A stretch of 64,000 nt of DNA from Sulfitobacter sp. BSw21498. Lineage in GTDB: Bacteria > Pseudomonadota > Alphaproteobacteria > Rhodobacterales > Rhodobacteraceae. Where the stretch lies: contig NZ_CP040753.1 in NCBI RefSeq assembly GCF_006064855.1, positions 1,302,001 to 1,366,000 on the forward strand, written 5' to 3'. A program made the position numbers and the translations under genes. The notes beneath the pieces were generated by a model. The model did not search any database. It had not been told where the DNA came from and saw only the letters and a list, made by a program, of their open reading frames with translations. Shown here piece by piece: positions 54,208-63,147 of this stretch (position 1 is its first letter; each line of letters starts with the position of its first letter).

Positions 54208-55579
54208 CGGAACTAGCCTTTTCGAATGTCATTGCGACGCGCAGGCCAGGCTCATTATCACTCATCTCAATCTCTCCCTCATGCATGTCGACGATTGCCG
54301 CAACCAAGCTTAAACCCAATCCGTTTCCCGGTGTCGTCCTGCTTGTTTCCAGTCTGTAGAGGCGTCTCAACACATTTTGCCTTTCGTCAGCGGGCACGCC
54401 TGGCCCGGTATCACTAACCTCGAGACACACCTTGTCCGCCTGCGAACTTACGGCAACTTTGATCGAAGACCCTGCTGGGGTATGGCGCAAGGCGTTTTCG
54501 ATTAGATTCGCGAGCACTTGGCCAAGCAATCCCTTTTCACCCAAAATTATTGCCGCGCCTCTCCCCGGCAGAACGGCTTCAATCCGATGACCAGTTTCCT
54601 CAGCAGCCGGCTCATATACCTCGACAAATGTTGCAGCCAGCATTCCCAAATCCACCGGTTGAAACCTGTTCTTCGGGCTCCCGCCTTCAATCTGCGAGAT
54701 TTGTAGCAATGATTGAAAGGTCGCGACGATGCCGGTTGTCTCTTGCCCTGCTTCATCCAGAATGGACTCTAGCTTTTCAGGCAGGTCTGGCATCTCGCGG
54801 GCCTTGCTCAACAGGACCGCAACGCGCTGAATAGGCGTCTTGAGGTCATGGGCTATATCCGCAGAGACCTGCCTGAGTGCATTTACAGAAGATTGCTGCG
54901 CGGCCGCCATACTATCCACCAGCCGGGCAATTGAAGATAGGTCATCCTCGCGACCATCAATGTTCTCGACGCGTGCTGACAGATCACCCGCGGTAAGCTG
55001 CTTCAGCGTTCCACCAATAGCATCGATACGTCGACCACTGCGTCGGGAAATGATCAAACCTGCTGTCAGTGCGACAACGGTGGTGGGAAGAACGCTGAGA
55101 AGAAGGATGTTGAGAAATAGCTCCCCCAAATCCTCAATCTGAGAACGACTGTTGGCGACCGTCAGCTGGCCGCCGTAAAGGTTTGAGGTCAGAGCAAGAT
55201 AGAGACCTTCCGAAAGCTCGTCCTCATCTGGCAGTGAAAGAATACGAAACCCTTCGTTTGAACGTGAAGCCCTAACATTCCCGGAATATTTCCCATCTGC
55301 CGAAACGTAGCTAAGGATGCGCCGCTCAGGATCCGTCACGGCAGCTTCGGCTGCTATTAACCGGGCGACGGCACTCGACGAAGGGGCTGCCTGAAATCCA
55401 GCAAGCTCTTGACGAAGATCAGCCTCCATCGAGTTGTTGAAGGAATCCTTAATGACCAAATAGGAAGCGCCGAGGCTAAGCAGGCTCACAAATGCAAATA
55501 GTACTACGAGCGCCAGCGCGAGACGCAATGGTGTCGACTTTAACAGGGTTTGGGATCTCTCACGGAAACTACTTTTCAT
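54200..55579 (-). CDS. Sensor histidine kinase (second two-component system)
   Basis: This is a 459-residue kinase. Two membrane segments (about 18-42 and 165-190) flank a periplasmic domain of about 120 residues. A HAMP domain, a DHp with the His in ADIAHDLKTPIQRVAVLLSKA, and a CA domain with ANLIENALRHTPAG, DTGPGVPADERQNVL and GNGLGLSLVAAI follow. The architecture and HxxP motifs match the kinase at 43627-44988. It overlaps its regulator gene by 4 bases and the VIT1 gene by 8. Confidence 0.95.
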   Translation of the reverse strand: MKSSFRERSQTLLKSTPLRLALALVVLFAFVSLLSLGASYLVIKDSFNNSMEADLRQELAGFQAAPSSSAVARLIAAEAAVTDPERRILSYVSADGKYSGNVRASRSNEGFRILSLPDEDELSEGLYLALTSNLYGGQLTVANSRSQIEDLGELFLNILLLSVLPTTVVALTAGLIISRRSGRRIDAIGGTLKQLTAGDLSARVENIDGREDDLSSIARLVDSMAAAQQSSVNALRQVSADIAHDLKTPIQRVAVLLSKAREMPDLPEKLESILDEAGQETTGIVATFQSLLQISQIEGGSPKNRFQPVDLGMLAATFVEVYEPAAEETGHRIEAVLPGRGAAIILGEKGLLGQVLANLIENALRHTPAGSSIKVAVSSQADKVCLEVSDTGPGVPADERQNVLRRLYRLETSRTTPGNGLGLSLVAAIVDMHEGEIEMSDNEPGLRVAMTFEKASSGD

Positions 55580-56247
55580 TCTTCGATCCGGTAGCCAGCA
55601 CCCCTGACCGTTTTGATCAGTTCCACGTCAAAAGGCTTGTCGATCTTTGCACGTAGACGGCTGATGTGGGTTTCGACAACGTTGGTCTGAGGATCGAAGC
55701 TGATATCCCATACCGCTTCTAACAACATTGTGCGGGTCTGGACCCTGCCTTTGCGTCGCAATAGATGTTCTAGTAGCGCAAACTCTCTTGGCAGCAGGTC
55801 AATAAGCATTCCTGCACGCGTCACCTTCCGCCGAACAAGGTCCATTTCCAGATCGCCAGCGCGTAGCACTATTTCGTCCTGTGTTCCGCGTGGACGCCGA
55901 GCCAAGGCGGCGACGCGGGCAGATAATTCTCCGAACGCGAATGGTTTCACGAGATAGTCGTCACCGCCTGCATTGAGGCCCTCTATTCGGTCATCGACGC
56001 CGCCCAAAGAGGTCAGGAATAAAACCGGTGTTTGATTTTTTGCACCGCGCATCGTTTTGACCACAGACACACCGTCTAGGCCAGGCAGCATGCGATCAAC
56101 TATAAGAATATCATAGTTGGTGGTGCTGGCTTGCAGTAAAGCGTCCTTGCCATCGGTCATCAAATCAACCGTATGCCCCTCCTCACGGAGCCCTTCGGCA
56201 ACGTAGTTTCCGGTCATTCTGTCGTCTTCGATCACAAGAATTTTCAT
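55576..56247 (-). CDS. OmpR-family response regulator (second two-component system)
   Basis: This is a 223-residue regulator. Receiver: IEDDRMTGNYVAEGL, DILIVDRMLPGLDGVSVV (phospho-Asp), FLTSLGGVDDRIEGLNAGGDDYLVKPFAFGEL. Effector: winged helix ending VVETHISRLRAKIDKPFDVELIKTVRGAGYRIEE. It is strongly similar to the regulator at 44981-45667. It lies between the PepSY-like gene and its kinase. Confidence 0.95.
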   Translation of the reverse strand: MKILVIEDDRMTGNYVAEGLREEGHTVDLMTDGKDALLQASTTNYDILIVDRMLPGLDGVSVVKTMRGAKNQTPVLFLTSLGGVDDRIEGLNAGGDDYLVKPFAFGELSARVAALARRPRGTQDEIVLRAGDLEMDLVRRKVTRAGMLIDLLPREFALLEHLLRRKGRVQTRTMLLEAVWDISFDPQTNVVETHISRLRAKIDKPFDVELIKTVRGAGYRIEE

Positions 56248-56267
56248 GGTAGATGTCCGTGAGTTTC

Positions 56268-56293
56268 TGATGGCCCCGTAAGCGAGGCCATCA
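56268..56293 (-). promoter_or_regulatory. Hairpin between the PepSY-like gene and the response regulator
   Basis: TGATGGCC and GGCCATCA pair over a 10-base loop. It lies 33 bases past the PepSY-like stop with no T tract, so it may reduce readthrough or stabilise mRNA, making the secreted protein more abundant than the regulator. Confidence 0.5.
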
Positions 56294-56325
56294 GCATTCT
56301 TACACCTTTATCAGATGTTTGCGAC

Positions 56326-56724
56326 TTACTTGTCGTCGTTGGCTTCGTTCTCAGCATCGTCGTCAGTTTCGGCGTCGTCGTCGCCATCATCATCATCCTG
56401 ATCCTCGGCGTTAACGGTCATTGAGTTGTCAGCCAAAGTGTACAGGATATCTTGTTCGGACCCATCCGCCATAACGACCTCGAATTCGACGACACCATTG
56501 CCTTGGGTTTCGTCATCGAATTCGGCTTCCATTACTTTTCCGCCAGTCTTGGTTTCGACGTCTCCGACGACTGCTGCGACCTCAGGATTGGCTGTCAGGA
56601 ACTGCCTAAGTTCTTCCGCCGATTTTGCGTCGGAGTTTCCGGCAGCATATGCCATCGACCCGGCGAGAACCGAGAGTCCGACAAGACCAGAGGTGGCTGC
56701 CAGTGCGAATTTGTTACGTTTCAT
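56326..56724 (-). CDS. Secreted PepSY-like acidic protein
   Basis: This is a 132-residue protein. The start ATG 56724 gives a signal peptide (AATSGLVGLSVLAGSMAYA). A PepSY-like fold follows (EELRQFLTANPEVAAVVGDVETKTGGKVMEAEFDD...GVVEFEVVMADG), then a tail very rich in Asp and Glu (DQDDDDGDDDAETDDDA). PepSY-type proteins are frequent targets or partners of OmpR-type systems. The acidic tail could bind cations such as Fe2+ or Mn2+. An earlier start at 56754 adds 10 residues without improving the signal. Confidence 0.8.
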   Translation of the reverse strand: MKRNKFALAATSGLVGLSVLAGSMAYAAGNSDAKSAEELRQFLTANPEVAAVVGDVETKTGGKVMEAEFDDETQGNGVVEFEVVMADGSEQDILYTLADNSMTVNAEDQDDDDGDDDAETDDDAENEANDDK

Positions 56725-57361
56725 GTTCGTCTCCTTGATGTTGGGCGGGATCATCCCGTCCGATGAGACTTATGTAGGTGGCCACATTCTCGAACGACTG
56801 ACTGTCGCATTACATCTATGTAAGGTTCGAAGTCTCGTTCCGCACAGAAGTGTCTGCCATTGAGCGTGTGTCTATGGATGGCCGGATTTGGTGTGGTCTG
56901 GCCAGTCAACTCTCGCAACCCACAAGCTCAGAAGCTCAGAAGTTCGGAAGTCCCTATGTCTGTACACAGACGGCGGAAACAGTTTGAACAAAGGAAAATA
57001 GGGAGATTGCTGGTAAGATCACTGCCACTGACCCAATCATTTTCCTTGTTGATATGAGATAACGGCAGCCAGAATGTATGGGATTACGACCATCGTGCTG
57101 TTCCGCATTTGAAGGGAATAGCGAATTTGCGGCGAGGACTACCGCCAGTGAATTGATTTTGATGTCTGCCAAACTAAGTCGGGCGATCATTCTTTGGTGG
57201 AAAATTCAGTCTGACCAGTGGCCAACAATATGTTTTGTAGAAGAATTCCGGTGTTCAATGCGGTATTATGTGCGGCGTGATTTCACGACTTGGCTAAAAC
57301 TAGATCCTTGCAGCCGATCCGGTTTTTTAAAGGGATGGCGCTAGTTTTGGATGCCCAAACG
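56725..57361. other. Gene-free region upstream of the PepSY-like gene
   Basis: No intact gene is supported. It must contain the promoter of the PepSY-like/two-component operon on the minus strand. Short frames on both strands lack ribosome-binding sites and domains. Confidence 0.5.
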
Positions 57362-57392
57362 ACCAGCGGCAGGGAACGTCCCCGCCGCTGGT
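57362..57392 (-). terminator. Strong hairpin after the small membrane-protein gene
   Basis: ACCAGCGGC and GCCGCTGGT form a perfect 9-bp stem, with an additional inner GGG/CCC pairing. It lies 18 bases past the stop at 57410 on the minus strand. The following T tract is weak. Confidence 0.7.
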
Positions 57393-57409
57393 ATGCTGTA
57401 GAATTGGTC

Positions 57410-57628
57410 TTAGAGAGAAGCAGGCTGCGCCTTAAAAGGCCCGACCGGATCAGCGTATGCGCGTTTCTCGGCTTCGGCCAAAATACGGGGTGCAGCCAAG
57501 CGGAGAGCAAGCGCGAATGCCCCACCGAGCACGATCGCGAAACCAATGGCTATAACCCCAAAGCCGAACCCGGCGAATACGATCACGGCCAAGAGGATAC
57601 TTGCCAGAATTGATTTTACACGTTCCAT
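57410..57628 (-). CDS. Small two-segment membrane protein
   Basis: This is a 72-residue protein with a hydrophobic region (ILLAVIVFAGFGFGVIAIGFAIVLGGAFALAL) that can form one long or two short membrane helices, followed by a charged tail. AAGGAG lies 9 bases before the ATG. I recognise no family. It is followed by a hairpin terminator, which supports it as a real transcription unit. Confidence 0.7.
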   Translation of the reverse strand: MERVKSILASILLAVIVFAGFGFGVIAIGFAIVLGGAFALALRLAAPRILAEAEKRAYADPVGPFKAQPASL

Positions 57629-57955
57629 AAGTCAGATCTCCTTGTTTCTTACACTAAGAATATGGGTGGCATCCCATGTCGCGGCCTGACGGTAACAATA
57701 CAACGATGTAATAAGCTACGGCGCTGAATTTCCGGGTAACCAAGATGTTCCAGTCCGCGCATAAATTCGCAACGAACAGAACAATCCACGCCACGAAAGC
57801 CGAGCATTGCCCCGATGTTTTTGTCAGCGACAGAAAAGGCCACGATGACAGGAAGTAGGCATGTCGCCTATAGAACCATTGCAAGTGGCTGATCTCAGTT
57901 TGATGAAGCAAAACTAGCTGTAGGTTATACTGGCCTAGGTTATTGAGGAAATATT

Positions 57956-58285
57956 GTGATCGAAAAATTTCAAGACCACGCGTCAAATGAGAGAACCTAT
58001 CTATCGTGGATCAGAACCGCTGTCGCAATTGCTGGCTTCGGAATTGTTATTGAGAGATTGCCCAGCAACGCTAATGATACATGGACAGGGCTGGCATTAG
58101 TGATCTCCAGTGCAGTGCTTGTGGCCCTCGCATCGTTGCGATTTTTGGTTATCCGACGACAAATTGAGCGTTCAGATGCGGGGCGGTCCATGTTCGGCCC
58201 AATCGAAGTTCTGTTTTCCTCCATGTTGGCAGTACTGCTGTTAACAATTTTCGTCTTTCTTCTCGGGCTTGCGCGCGGGGGCTGA
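57956..58285 (+). CDS. DUF202 (YidH-like) membrane protein
   Basis: This 109-residue protein of three membrane segments has the DUF202 signature NERTYLSWIRTAVAIAGFGIVIER. The start is GTG. Its 3' end overlaps the end of the convergent MscS-like pseudogene by 45 bases. The 327 bases upstream (57629-57955) hold no gene I can support. DUF202 proteins are uncharacterised; the family accompanies stress genes. Confidence 0.88.
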   Translation: MIEKFQDHASNERTYLSWIRTAVAIAGFGIVIERLPSNANDTWTGLALVISSAVLVALASLRFLVIRRQIERSDAGRSMFGPIEVLFSSMLAVLLLTIFVFLLGLARGG

Positions 58286-59094
58286 CGTTGGCAACGATTT
58301 CACGACGACATTTTGGTATGCAAAGGGTATCTCAATACCTCCCGTATCGAACCGTTTTTTGACCGCTTCGGTCAGGTCGTATTTGACGCCGGCCCCAATC
58401 ACCGGGTCAGGGCAGCAGACTCTCAAATTCATGTCGACACTGGACGTGCCTGGCGACATCACCGGGCATCCAGCCACCTATTCTACCTGCGAATGAGTCT
58501 CTGCAAATGCCAATGTGAGCGTTCGGGCTTTGTCGATATCCGCATCGTAGCCGATAGAGAACGGCACGATTGCGGGTGTACTGCTGTCAAGTTGACCGTC
58601 ACAGTGTTGGAGATTACCGAGTTTGAAATGATCACCCACAGGTTGTCGAAAGTTTGCAGGATTGTGTACCCAAGTGAAACATCTTCAACGACTCCCGTTT
58701 CTAGCCCCGTCGGCGCGTTGATCTGAATACGATCGCCAAGGCGAAACGGACGATAAAAGATTAGGCTGAGGCTCGAAACGAAATTGGAGAGCGTCGATTG
58801 AGCGGCGAGGCCAATAACGATCGTGGCAACAAAGACACTGGCCAAAAGTGCCGTGCTGAGGCGGTCCAGCGCTGGAAACATATGGGCATAGAACATCAGA
58901 ATTATGAGCCAGACGAAGACGCTTGCCACCTTGGATCGAAAGCGTGCAGTCATACGGTCAATGCGTTGATCGCGATCGCGTTCTATCACCAACCAGATTG
59001 CGCGATGTAGTGTCCACGATAAAAGCAGCCCGCCAACCCAGAACAAAATAGCCAATGCTAATGCCCCCGACCATGTATCTAGATGAAGCTTCAC
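58241..59094 (-). pseudogene. MscS-family channel gene with a frameshift and a premature stop
   Basis: From ATG 59094 the frame shows the N-terminal segments and pore region (VFVATIVIGLAAQSTLSNFVSSLSLIFYRPFRLGDRI). Near 58587 a single base seems deleted; the other frame then continues with SSTPAIVPFSIGYDADIDKARTL. A TAG at 58478-58480 interrupts the beta-domain, and the frame resumes to 58241 (VAGCPVMSPGTSSVDM). It is an older paralogue of the intact channel at 50665-51654. Two lesions argue against sequencing error. Confidence 0.87.
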
Positions 59095-59244
59095 GAGCTA
59101 AGACTATAGCCATTGCCATTTCATTCCGCACCTACATCTTCAGTCTTGACCAAGTACATGCTTTCGAAAAAAAACTGATAAAATAGAGGGGAGATTCATA
59201 TCGAGTATAAATCACGATTTCGGAGCGCGAAGCGACTCAGTCAT

Positions 59245-60321
59245 TTGAGGCGGCGTAGTCGACCGGTTGGGGGATCTCCGGTTGAGATTACTGCACCACA
59301 GAACGCCCATCCAACTGAGATAACCACGCATGTCTACGGTGCAACTACATACGAAGTGCAAGACCGGCTGCTGCCCGCGCAAGTGGGGCAGTTCCGTTGG
59401 ATTGACATTGTTGGGCTTGAGAATGACTCGGAAATTTCGAAACTAGCTCAGAATTTAGGGCTCAGTGATCTTTCGATCGCGGATTTCTTTCACTTGGACC
59501 AGCGTCCCCACACAGATATTGATGGCGACCTCGTCCAAACCGTTCTGCGAATGCCGGTCAGAAACCAGCCGTTCACGGATCAGATTACACTTGTTTTGGG
59601 TCAGGATTTTGTTCTTACGCTACGCGAACAGCGTCGCAACTGCCTTGACGGCGTACGTAAGCGCTTGGCTGGCGGCAAGGGGCGCATGCGCAACTCTAGC
59701 GAGTATCTCTTTTATTCTATCTGCGATGCAGTGGTCGACAGTTTCTTTCCTGCTCTGGAAGAACAGGGCGATTTGATCGAGGCTTTGGAAGAACGCATTT
59801 TGCACAATCCCAGTGATGGTGCGATGCGCAACATCCATATGTTAAAACGCGATCTTTTGGTTTTGCGACATGCGATTTGGCCGATGCGTGACGCGTTAGC
59901 CATACTTCAGCATGATGATACGCCCCAGATAAATACAGATTTGTTGCCCTATTTGCGGGATTGTTCAGATCATGCCTTTCAGCTTCTCGATATGGTCGAA
60001 GTCTATCGGGAAACCGCGCAAGGGCTTGTCGACTTACAGTTGTCGTCGCTTTCTAATCGAATGAACGAAGTTATGAAGGTCTTGACGATGATCGCGACAA
60101 TATTCATTCCGATGACCTTCATTGCAGGCCTGTACGGAATGAACTTTGATCGGGGGTCACCTTACAATCTCCCCGAACTCGGTTGGCGTTTCGGCTATCT
60201 TTATGCAATTGGCCTGATGGTCACTACCGCCATTACCATGCTGTTCATATTTTGGAGGCTCGGTTGGCTCTTCGGTCGGTCTAACGCTGATCCACGTGCC
60301 GGCTACCCAGACGCCGACTAG
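59245..60321 (+). CDS. CorA-family divalent cation transporter
   Basis: This 358-residue protein has a large N-terminal cytoplasmic domain and two C-terminal membrane helices, with the signature YGMNFDRGSP just after the first (MIATIFIPMTFIAGLYGMNF). CorA imports Mg2+; related ZntB proteins move Zn2+. The start is uncertain: TTG 59245 lacks a good site, and the frame is open 21 codons upstream behind a GAGGGGAG sequence but contains no ATG, GTG or TTG start there. Confidence 0.92.
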   Translation: MRRRSRPVGGSPVEITAPQNAHPTEITTHVYGATTYEVQDRLLPAQVGQFRWIDIVGLENDSEISKLAQNLGLSDLSIADFFHLDQRPHTDIDGDLVQTVLRMPVRNQPFTDQITLVLGQDFVLTLREQRRNCLDGVRKRLAGGKGRMRNSSEYLFYSICDAVVDSFFPALEEQGDLIEALEERILHNPSDGAMRNIHMLKRDLLVLRHAIWPMRDALAILQHDDTPQINTDLLPYLRDCSDHAFQLLDMVEVYRETAQGLVDLQLSSLSNRMNEVMKVLTMIATIFIPMTFIAGLYGMNFDRGSPYNLPELGWRFGYLYAIGLMVTTAITMLFIFWRLGWLFGRSNADPRAGYPDAD

Positions 60322-60740
60322 CCATACGGCTATAAGCAGTCCCAGAGTGCAGCTAATGCGGGTACTCTTGAGCCAGCAGTAGCTCTGCGATGTCACGTTT
60401 GGGACAGCGAATAGCATCATTTACTTCTTGCGGCATTTCCCGAACATCGGTTGCATTGGTCCACACTTAAGCTCGCGAGACCAATCGCGCCCTCTGAAGT
60501 GGTCCGGCAAAACTGGACAGCGTGCTAAGATGTATCCAACCTTGAAGACAGGATACACAAATGACGAAGAGACGCAGTTTTTCAGACAAGTTCAAAGCTA
60601 CTGTGGCACTCGAGGCGCTACGTGGTGACAAGACCGCGCAAGAGATTGCAGCGAAGCACAAGGTTCATCCAACGCAGGTTGAAGTGGTCCTGCTTTTTAA
60701 GACAGGTTTGCGGCTCAGCTAAGATGTAATCTGGTTGGTT

Positions 60741-61595
60741 TCATGCGGCCTTCTGCGTCCGTTCTGTTGTGAAGAATGCGTCGTCGGGTGATCGTTTGTC
60801 GAGAGCGGTGTGAGGCCGCTCGATGTTGTAGAAGCTGATCCAATCTTTGATAACGCGTTTGGCTTGGAACCCGTCCTGCAATTCATGCAAGTATACGGCC
60901 TCCTGTTTGAGGGATCGCCACAGCCGTTCGATGAAAATGTTGTCGAGATAACGGCCACGCCCATCCATCGATATTTTGATGTCAGCGTCAGTCAAAGTGG
61001 TGATCCAGGCTGAACCTGTGAACTGCGATCCTTGATCGGTATTCATTATTTCGGGTTTACCATATCCGGCGATGGCTTCTTTCAAGGCTTCGACACAGAA
61101 CCCGGTATCCAACGTGTTCGATAGCCGCCACGCCAGCACCTTGCGCGTCGCCCAGTCCATGATCGCCACCAGATATAAGAAGCCACGTCGCACGGGGATG
61201 TAGGTAATGTCACTGCACCAAACATGATTGGGTCGCGTGATCGGCAGGTTTCTCAGCAGGTAGGGATAAATGCGATGCTGAGGATGCCTCTTGCTGGTGT
61301 TCGGGCCTCTGTAGATGGCCTGTAGCCCCATGATAGCCATCAAGCGGCGCACACGATGCCGACCTGCATAGAACCCGTTTCTGGGCAAATAAGCTGCGAT
61401 CTGGCGGCTGCCAAAAAACGGGTATTTGGTGAACACCCGATCAATCTCGTTCATCAATTCCAGCGTCTCAGCATTCACACCGACTGGCGTATAATAAAGC
61501 GACGACCGGCTAATCTTCAGCAACTTGCACTGCTTGGTCAGGCTCAGGTCTGTGCGGTCAGCGTTGATCAGCGCCTTGCGTTCGGTCGGGCTCAT
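60741..61595 (-). CDS. IS3-family transposase orfB (inner copy)
   Basis: This is a 284-residue DDE transposase. An HTH_21-like N terminus (LTKQCKLLKISRSSLYYTPVG) and the rve core with CSDITYIPVRRGF, MNTDQGSQFTGSAW and NIFIERLWRSLKQE supply the catalytic residues. It overlaps orfA by 4 bases. It has the same sequence as the outer copy at 62096-62950. Confidence 0.95.
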   Translation of the reverse strand: MSPTERKALINADRTDLSLTKQCKLLKISRSSLYYTPVGVNAETLELMNEIDRVFTKYPFFGSRQIAAYLPRNGFYAGRHRVRRLMAIMGLQAIYRGPNTSKRHPQHRIYPYLLRNLPITRPNHVWCSDITYIPVRRGFLYLVAIMDWATRKVLAWRLSNTLDTGFCVEALKEAIAGYGKPEIMNTDQGSQFTGSAWITTLTDADIKISMDGRGRYLDNIFIERLWRSLKQEAVYLHELQDGFQAKRVIKDWISFYNIERPHTALDKRSPDDAFFTTERTQKAA

Positions 61596-61870
61596 CGCTT
61601 TAGCCCTTGTGACAAAAAATCGTTTTCGACCGCCAGCTTTCCGATCTTGGCGTGAAGCTCTTTGACCTCAGCTTCGTTAACTTCGGCCCGCCGGACCTTA
61701 TCGGAAAATACCCCGGTCAGCCCATCAATGGCCTGTCGCTTCCACGTCGTCACCTGCGTTGGATGAACCTTGTGCTTCGCTGCAATCTCTTGCGCGGTCT
61801 TGTCACCACGTAGCGCCTCGAGTGCCACAGTAGCTTTGAACTTGTCTGAAAAACTGCGTCTCTTCGTCAT
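61592..61870 (-). CDS. IS3-family transposase orfA (inner copy)
   Basis: This 92-residue helix-turn-helix protein (FSDKFKATVALEALRGDKTAQEI...HPTQVTTWKRQA) has a C-terminal coiled coil (VNEAEVKELHAKIGKLAVENDFL). It is intact and overlaps orfB by ATGA. Confidence 0.95.
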   Translation of the reverse strand: MTKRRSFSDKFKATVALEALRGDKTAQEIAAKHKVHPTQVTTWKRQAIDGLTGVFSDKVRRAEVNEAEVKELHAKIGKLAVENDFLSQGLKR

Positions 61871-62095
61871 TTGTGTATCCTGTCTTCAAGGTTGGATACA
61901 TCTTAGCACGCTGTCCAGTTTTGCCGGACCACTTCAGGTGACGACGTGGAAGCGACAGGCCATTGATGGGCTGACCGGGGTATTTTCCGATAAGGTCCGG
62001 CGGGCCGAAGTTAACGAAGCTGAGGTCAAAGAGCTTCACGCCAAGATCGGAAAGCTGGCGGTCGAAAACGATTTTTTGTCACAAGGGCTAAAGCG

Positions 62096-62950
62096 ATGAG
62101 CCCGACCGAACGCAAGGCGCTGATCAACGCTGACCGCACAGACCTGAGCCTGACCAAGCAGTGCAAGTTGCTGAAGATTAGCCGGTCGTCGCTTTATTAT
62201 ACGCCAGTCGGTGTGAATGCTGAGACGCTGGAATTGATGAACGAGATTGATCGGGTGTTCACCAAATACCCGTTTTTTGGCAGCCGCCAGATCGCAGCTT
62301 ATTTGCCCAGAAACGGGTTCTATGCAGGTCGGCATCGTGTGCGCCGCTTGATGGCTATCATGGGGCTACAGGCCATCTACAGAGGCCCGAACACCAGCAA
62401 GAGGCATCCTCAGCATCGCATTTATCCCTACCTGCTGAGAAACCTGCCGATCACGCGACCCAATCATGTTTGGTGCAGTGACATTACCTACATCCCCGTG
62501 CGACGTGGCTTCTTATATCTGGTGGCGATCATGGACTGGGCGACGCGCAAGGTGCTGGCGTGGCGGCTATCGAACACGTTGGATACCGGGTTCTGTGTCG
62601 AAGCCTTGAAAGAAGCCATCGCCGGATATGGTAAACCCGAAATAATGAATACCGATCAAGGATCGCAGTTCACAGGTTCAGCCTGGATCACCACTTTGAC
62701 TGACGCTGACATCAAAATATCGATGGATGGGCGTGGCCGTTATCTCGACAACATTTTCATCGAACGGCTGTGGCGATCCCTCAAACAGGAGGCCGTATAC
62801 TTGCATGAATTGCAGGACGGGTTCCAAGCCAAACGCGTTATCAAAGATTGGATCAGCTTCTACAACATCGAGCGGCCTCACACCGCTCTCGACAAACGAT
62901 CACCCGACGACGCATTCTTCACAACAGAACGGACGCAGAAGGCCGCATGA
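62096..62950 (+). CDS. IS3-family transposase orfB (outer copy)
   Basis: This 284-residue protein is identical to the inner orfB by residue comparison. The gene itself is intact, but its orfA is split, so it can be made only by independent initiation or by fusion to the junction frame entering from 61770. Confidence 0.94.
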   Translation: MSPTERKALINADRTDLSLTKQCKLLKISRSSLYYTPVGVNAETLELMNEIDRVFTKYPFFGSRQIAAYLPRNGFYAGRHRVRRLMAIMGLQAIYRGPNTSKRHPQHRIYPYLLRNLPITRPNHVWCSDITYIPVRRGFLYLVAIMDWATRKVLAWRLSNTLDTGFCVEALKEAIAGYGKPEIMNTDQGSQFTGSAWITTLTDADIKISMDGRGRYLDNIFIERLWRSLKQEAVYLHELQDGFQAKRVIKDWISFYNIERPHTALDKRSPDDAFFTTERTQKAA

Positions 62951-63147
62951 AACCAACCAGATTACATCTTAGCTGAGCCGCAAACCTGTCTTAAAAAGCA
63001 GGACCACTTCACTCAAACCCGGATATCTACCATTACCAATCCGTAATCTCTCCGTCAGGTCGGCGTAGAGCCCTTTAACGTAGCTGTGGCCTAGATACTT
63101 AGGGTGCCGCTTTAGACGCGGTTCCCAGAGGCTTGGGAAGAGTGAAC

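Larger units (their letters stand above)
60680..61936 (-). mobile_element. IS3-family element (inner copy, inverted), 1257 bp
   Basis: The terminal repeats are TGAAGTGGTCC at 60680 and the inverse at 61936. A 3-bp duplication GGT is on both sides (60677-60679 and 61937-61939). The encoded proteins are identical to those of the outer copy, so the transposition was very recent. Both genes are intact, and this copy could supply transposase for both. Confidence 0.95.
60561..62099 (+). pseudogene. orfA of the outer IS copy, split by the inner copy
   Basis: The first part (60561-60679) reads MTKRRSFSDKFKATVALEAL...KHKVHPTQV, and the second (61940-62099) continues TTWKRQAIDGLTGVFSDKV and so on. Translation from the original start reads into the inner IS and stops near 60722. 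An apparent long frame from 61770 into the second part is an artefact of the junction. Confidence 0.92.
60495..63011 (+). mobile_element. IS3-family element (outer copy), split by an inverted copy of itself
   Basis: The ends are TGAAGTGGTCCGGCAAAACTGG at 60495 and the inverse GGACCACTTCA at 63011, flanked by a 3-bp duplication CTC (60492-60494, 63012-63014). Removing the inner 1257-bp element and its 3-bp duplication leaves exactly 1257 bp, the same size as the inner copy. The insertion lies in orfA. Confidence 0.95.

Noticed and set aside
56755..57361. Short frames on both strands between the PepSY-like gene and the small membrane protein
   Set aside because: No ribosome-binding sites, no domain and no compositional bias. 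The region is better read as intergenic.
57654..57986. Minus-strand frame of 110 codons upstream of the DUF202 gene
   Set aside because: It overlaps the DUF202 start region, has no domain and no start signal, and its sequence lacks protein-like features.
61770..62099. A 109-codon frame that looks like a fused transposase
   Set aside because: Its first part is the antisense of the inner IS orfA, read through the junction into the outer orfA. It is a product of the self-insertion.
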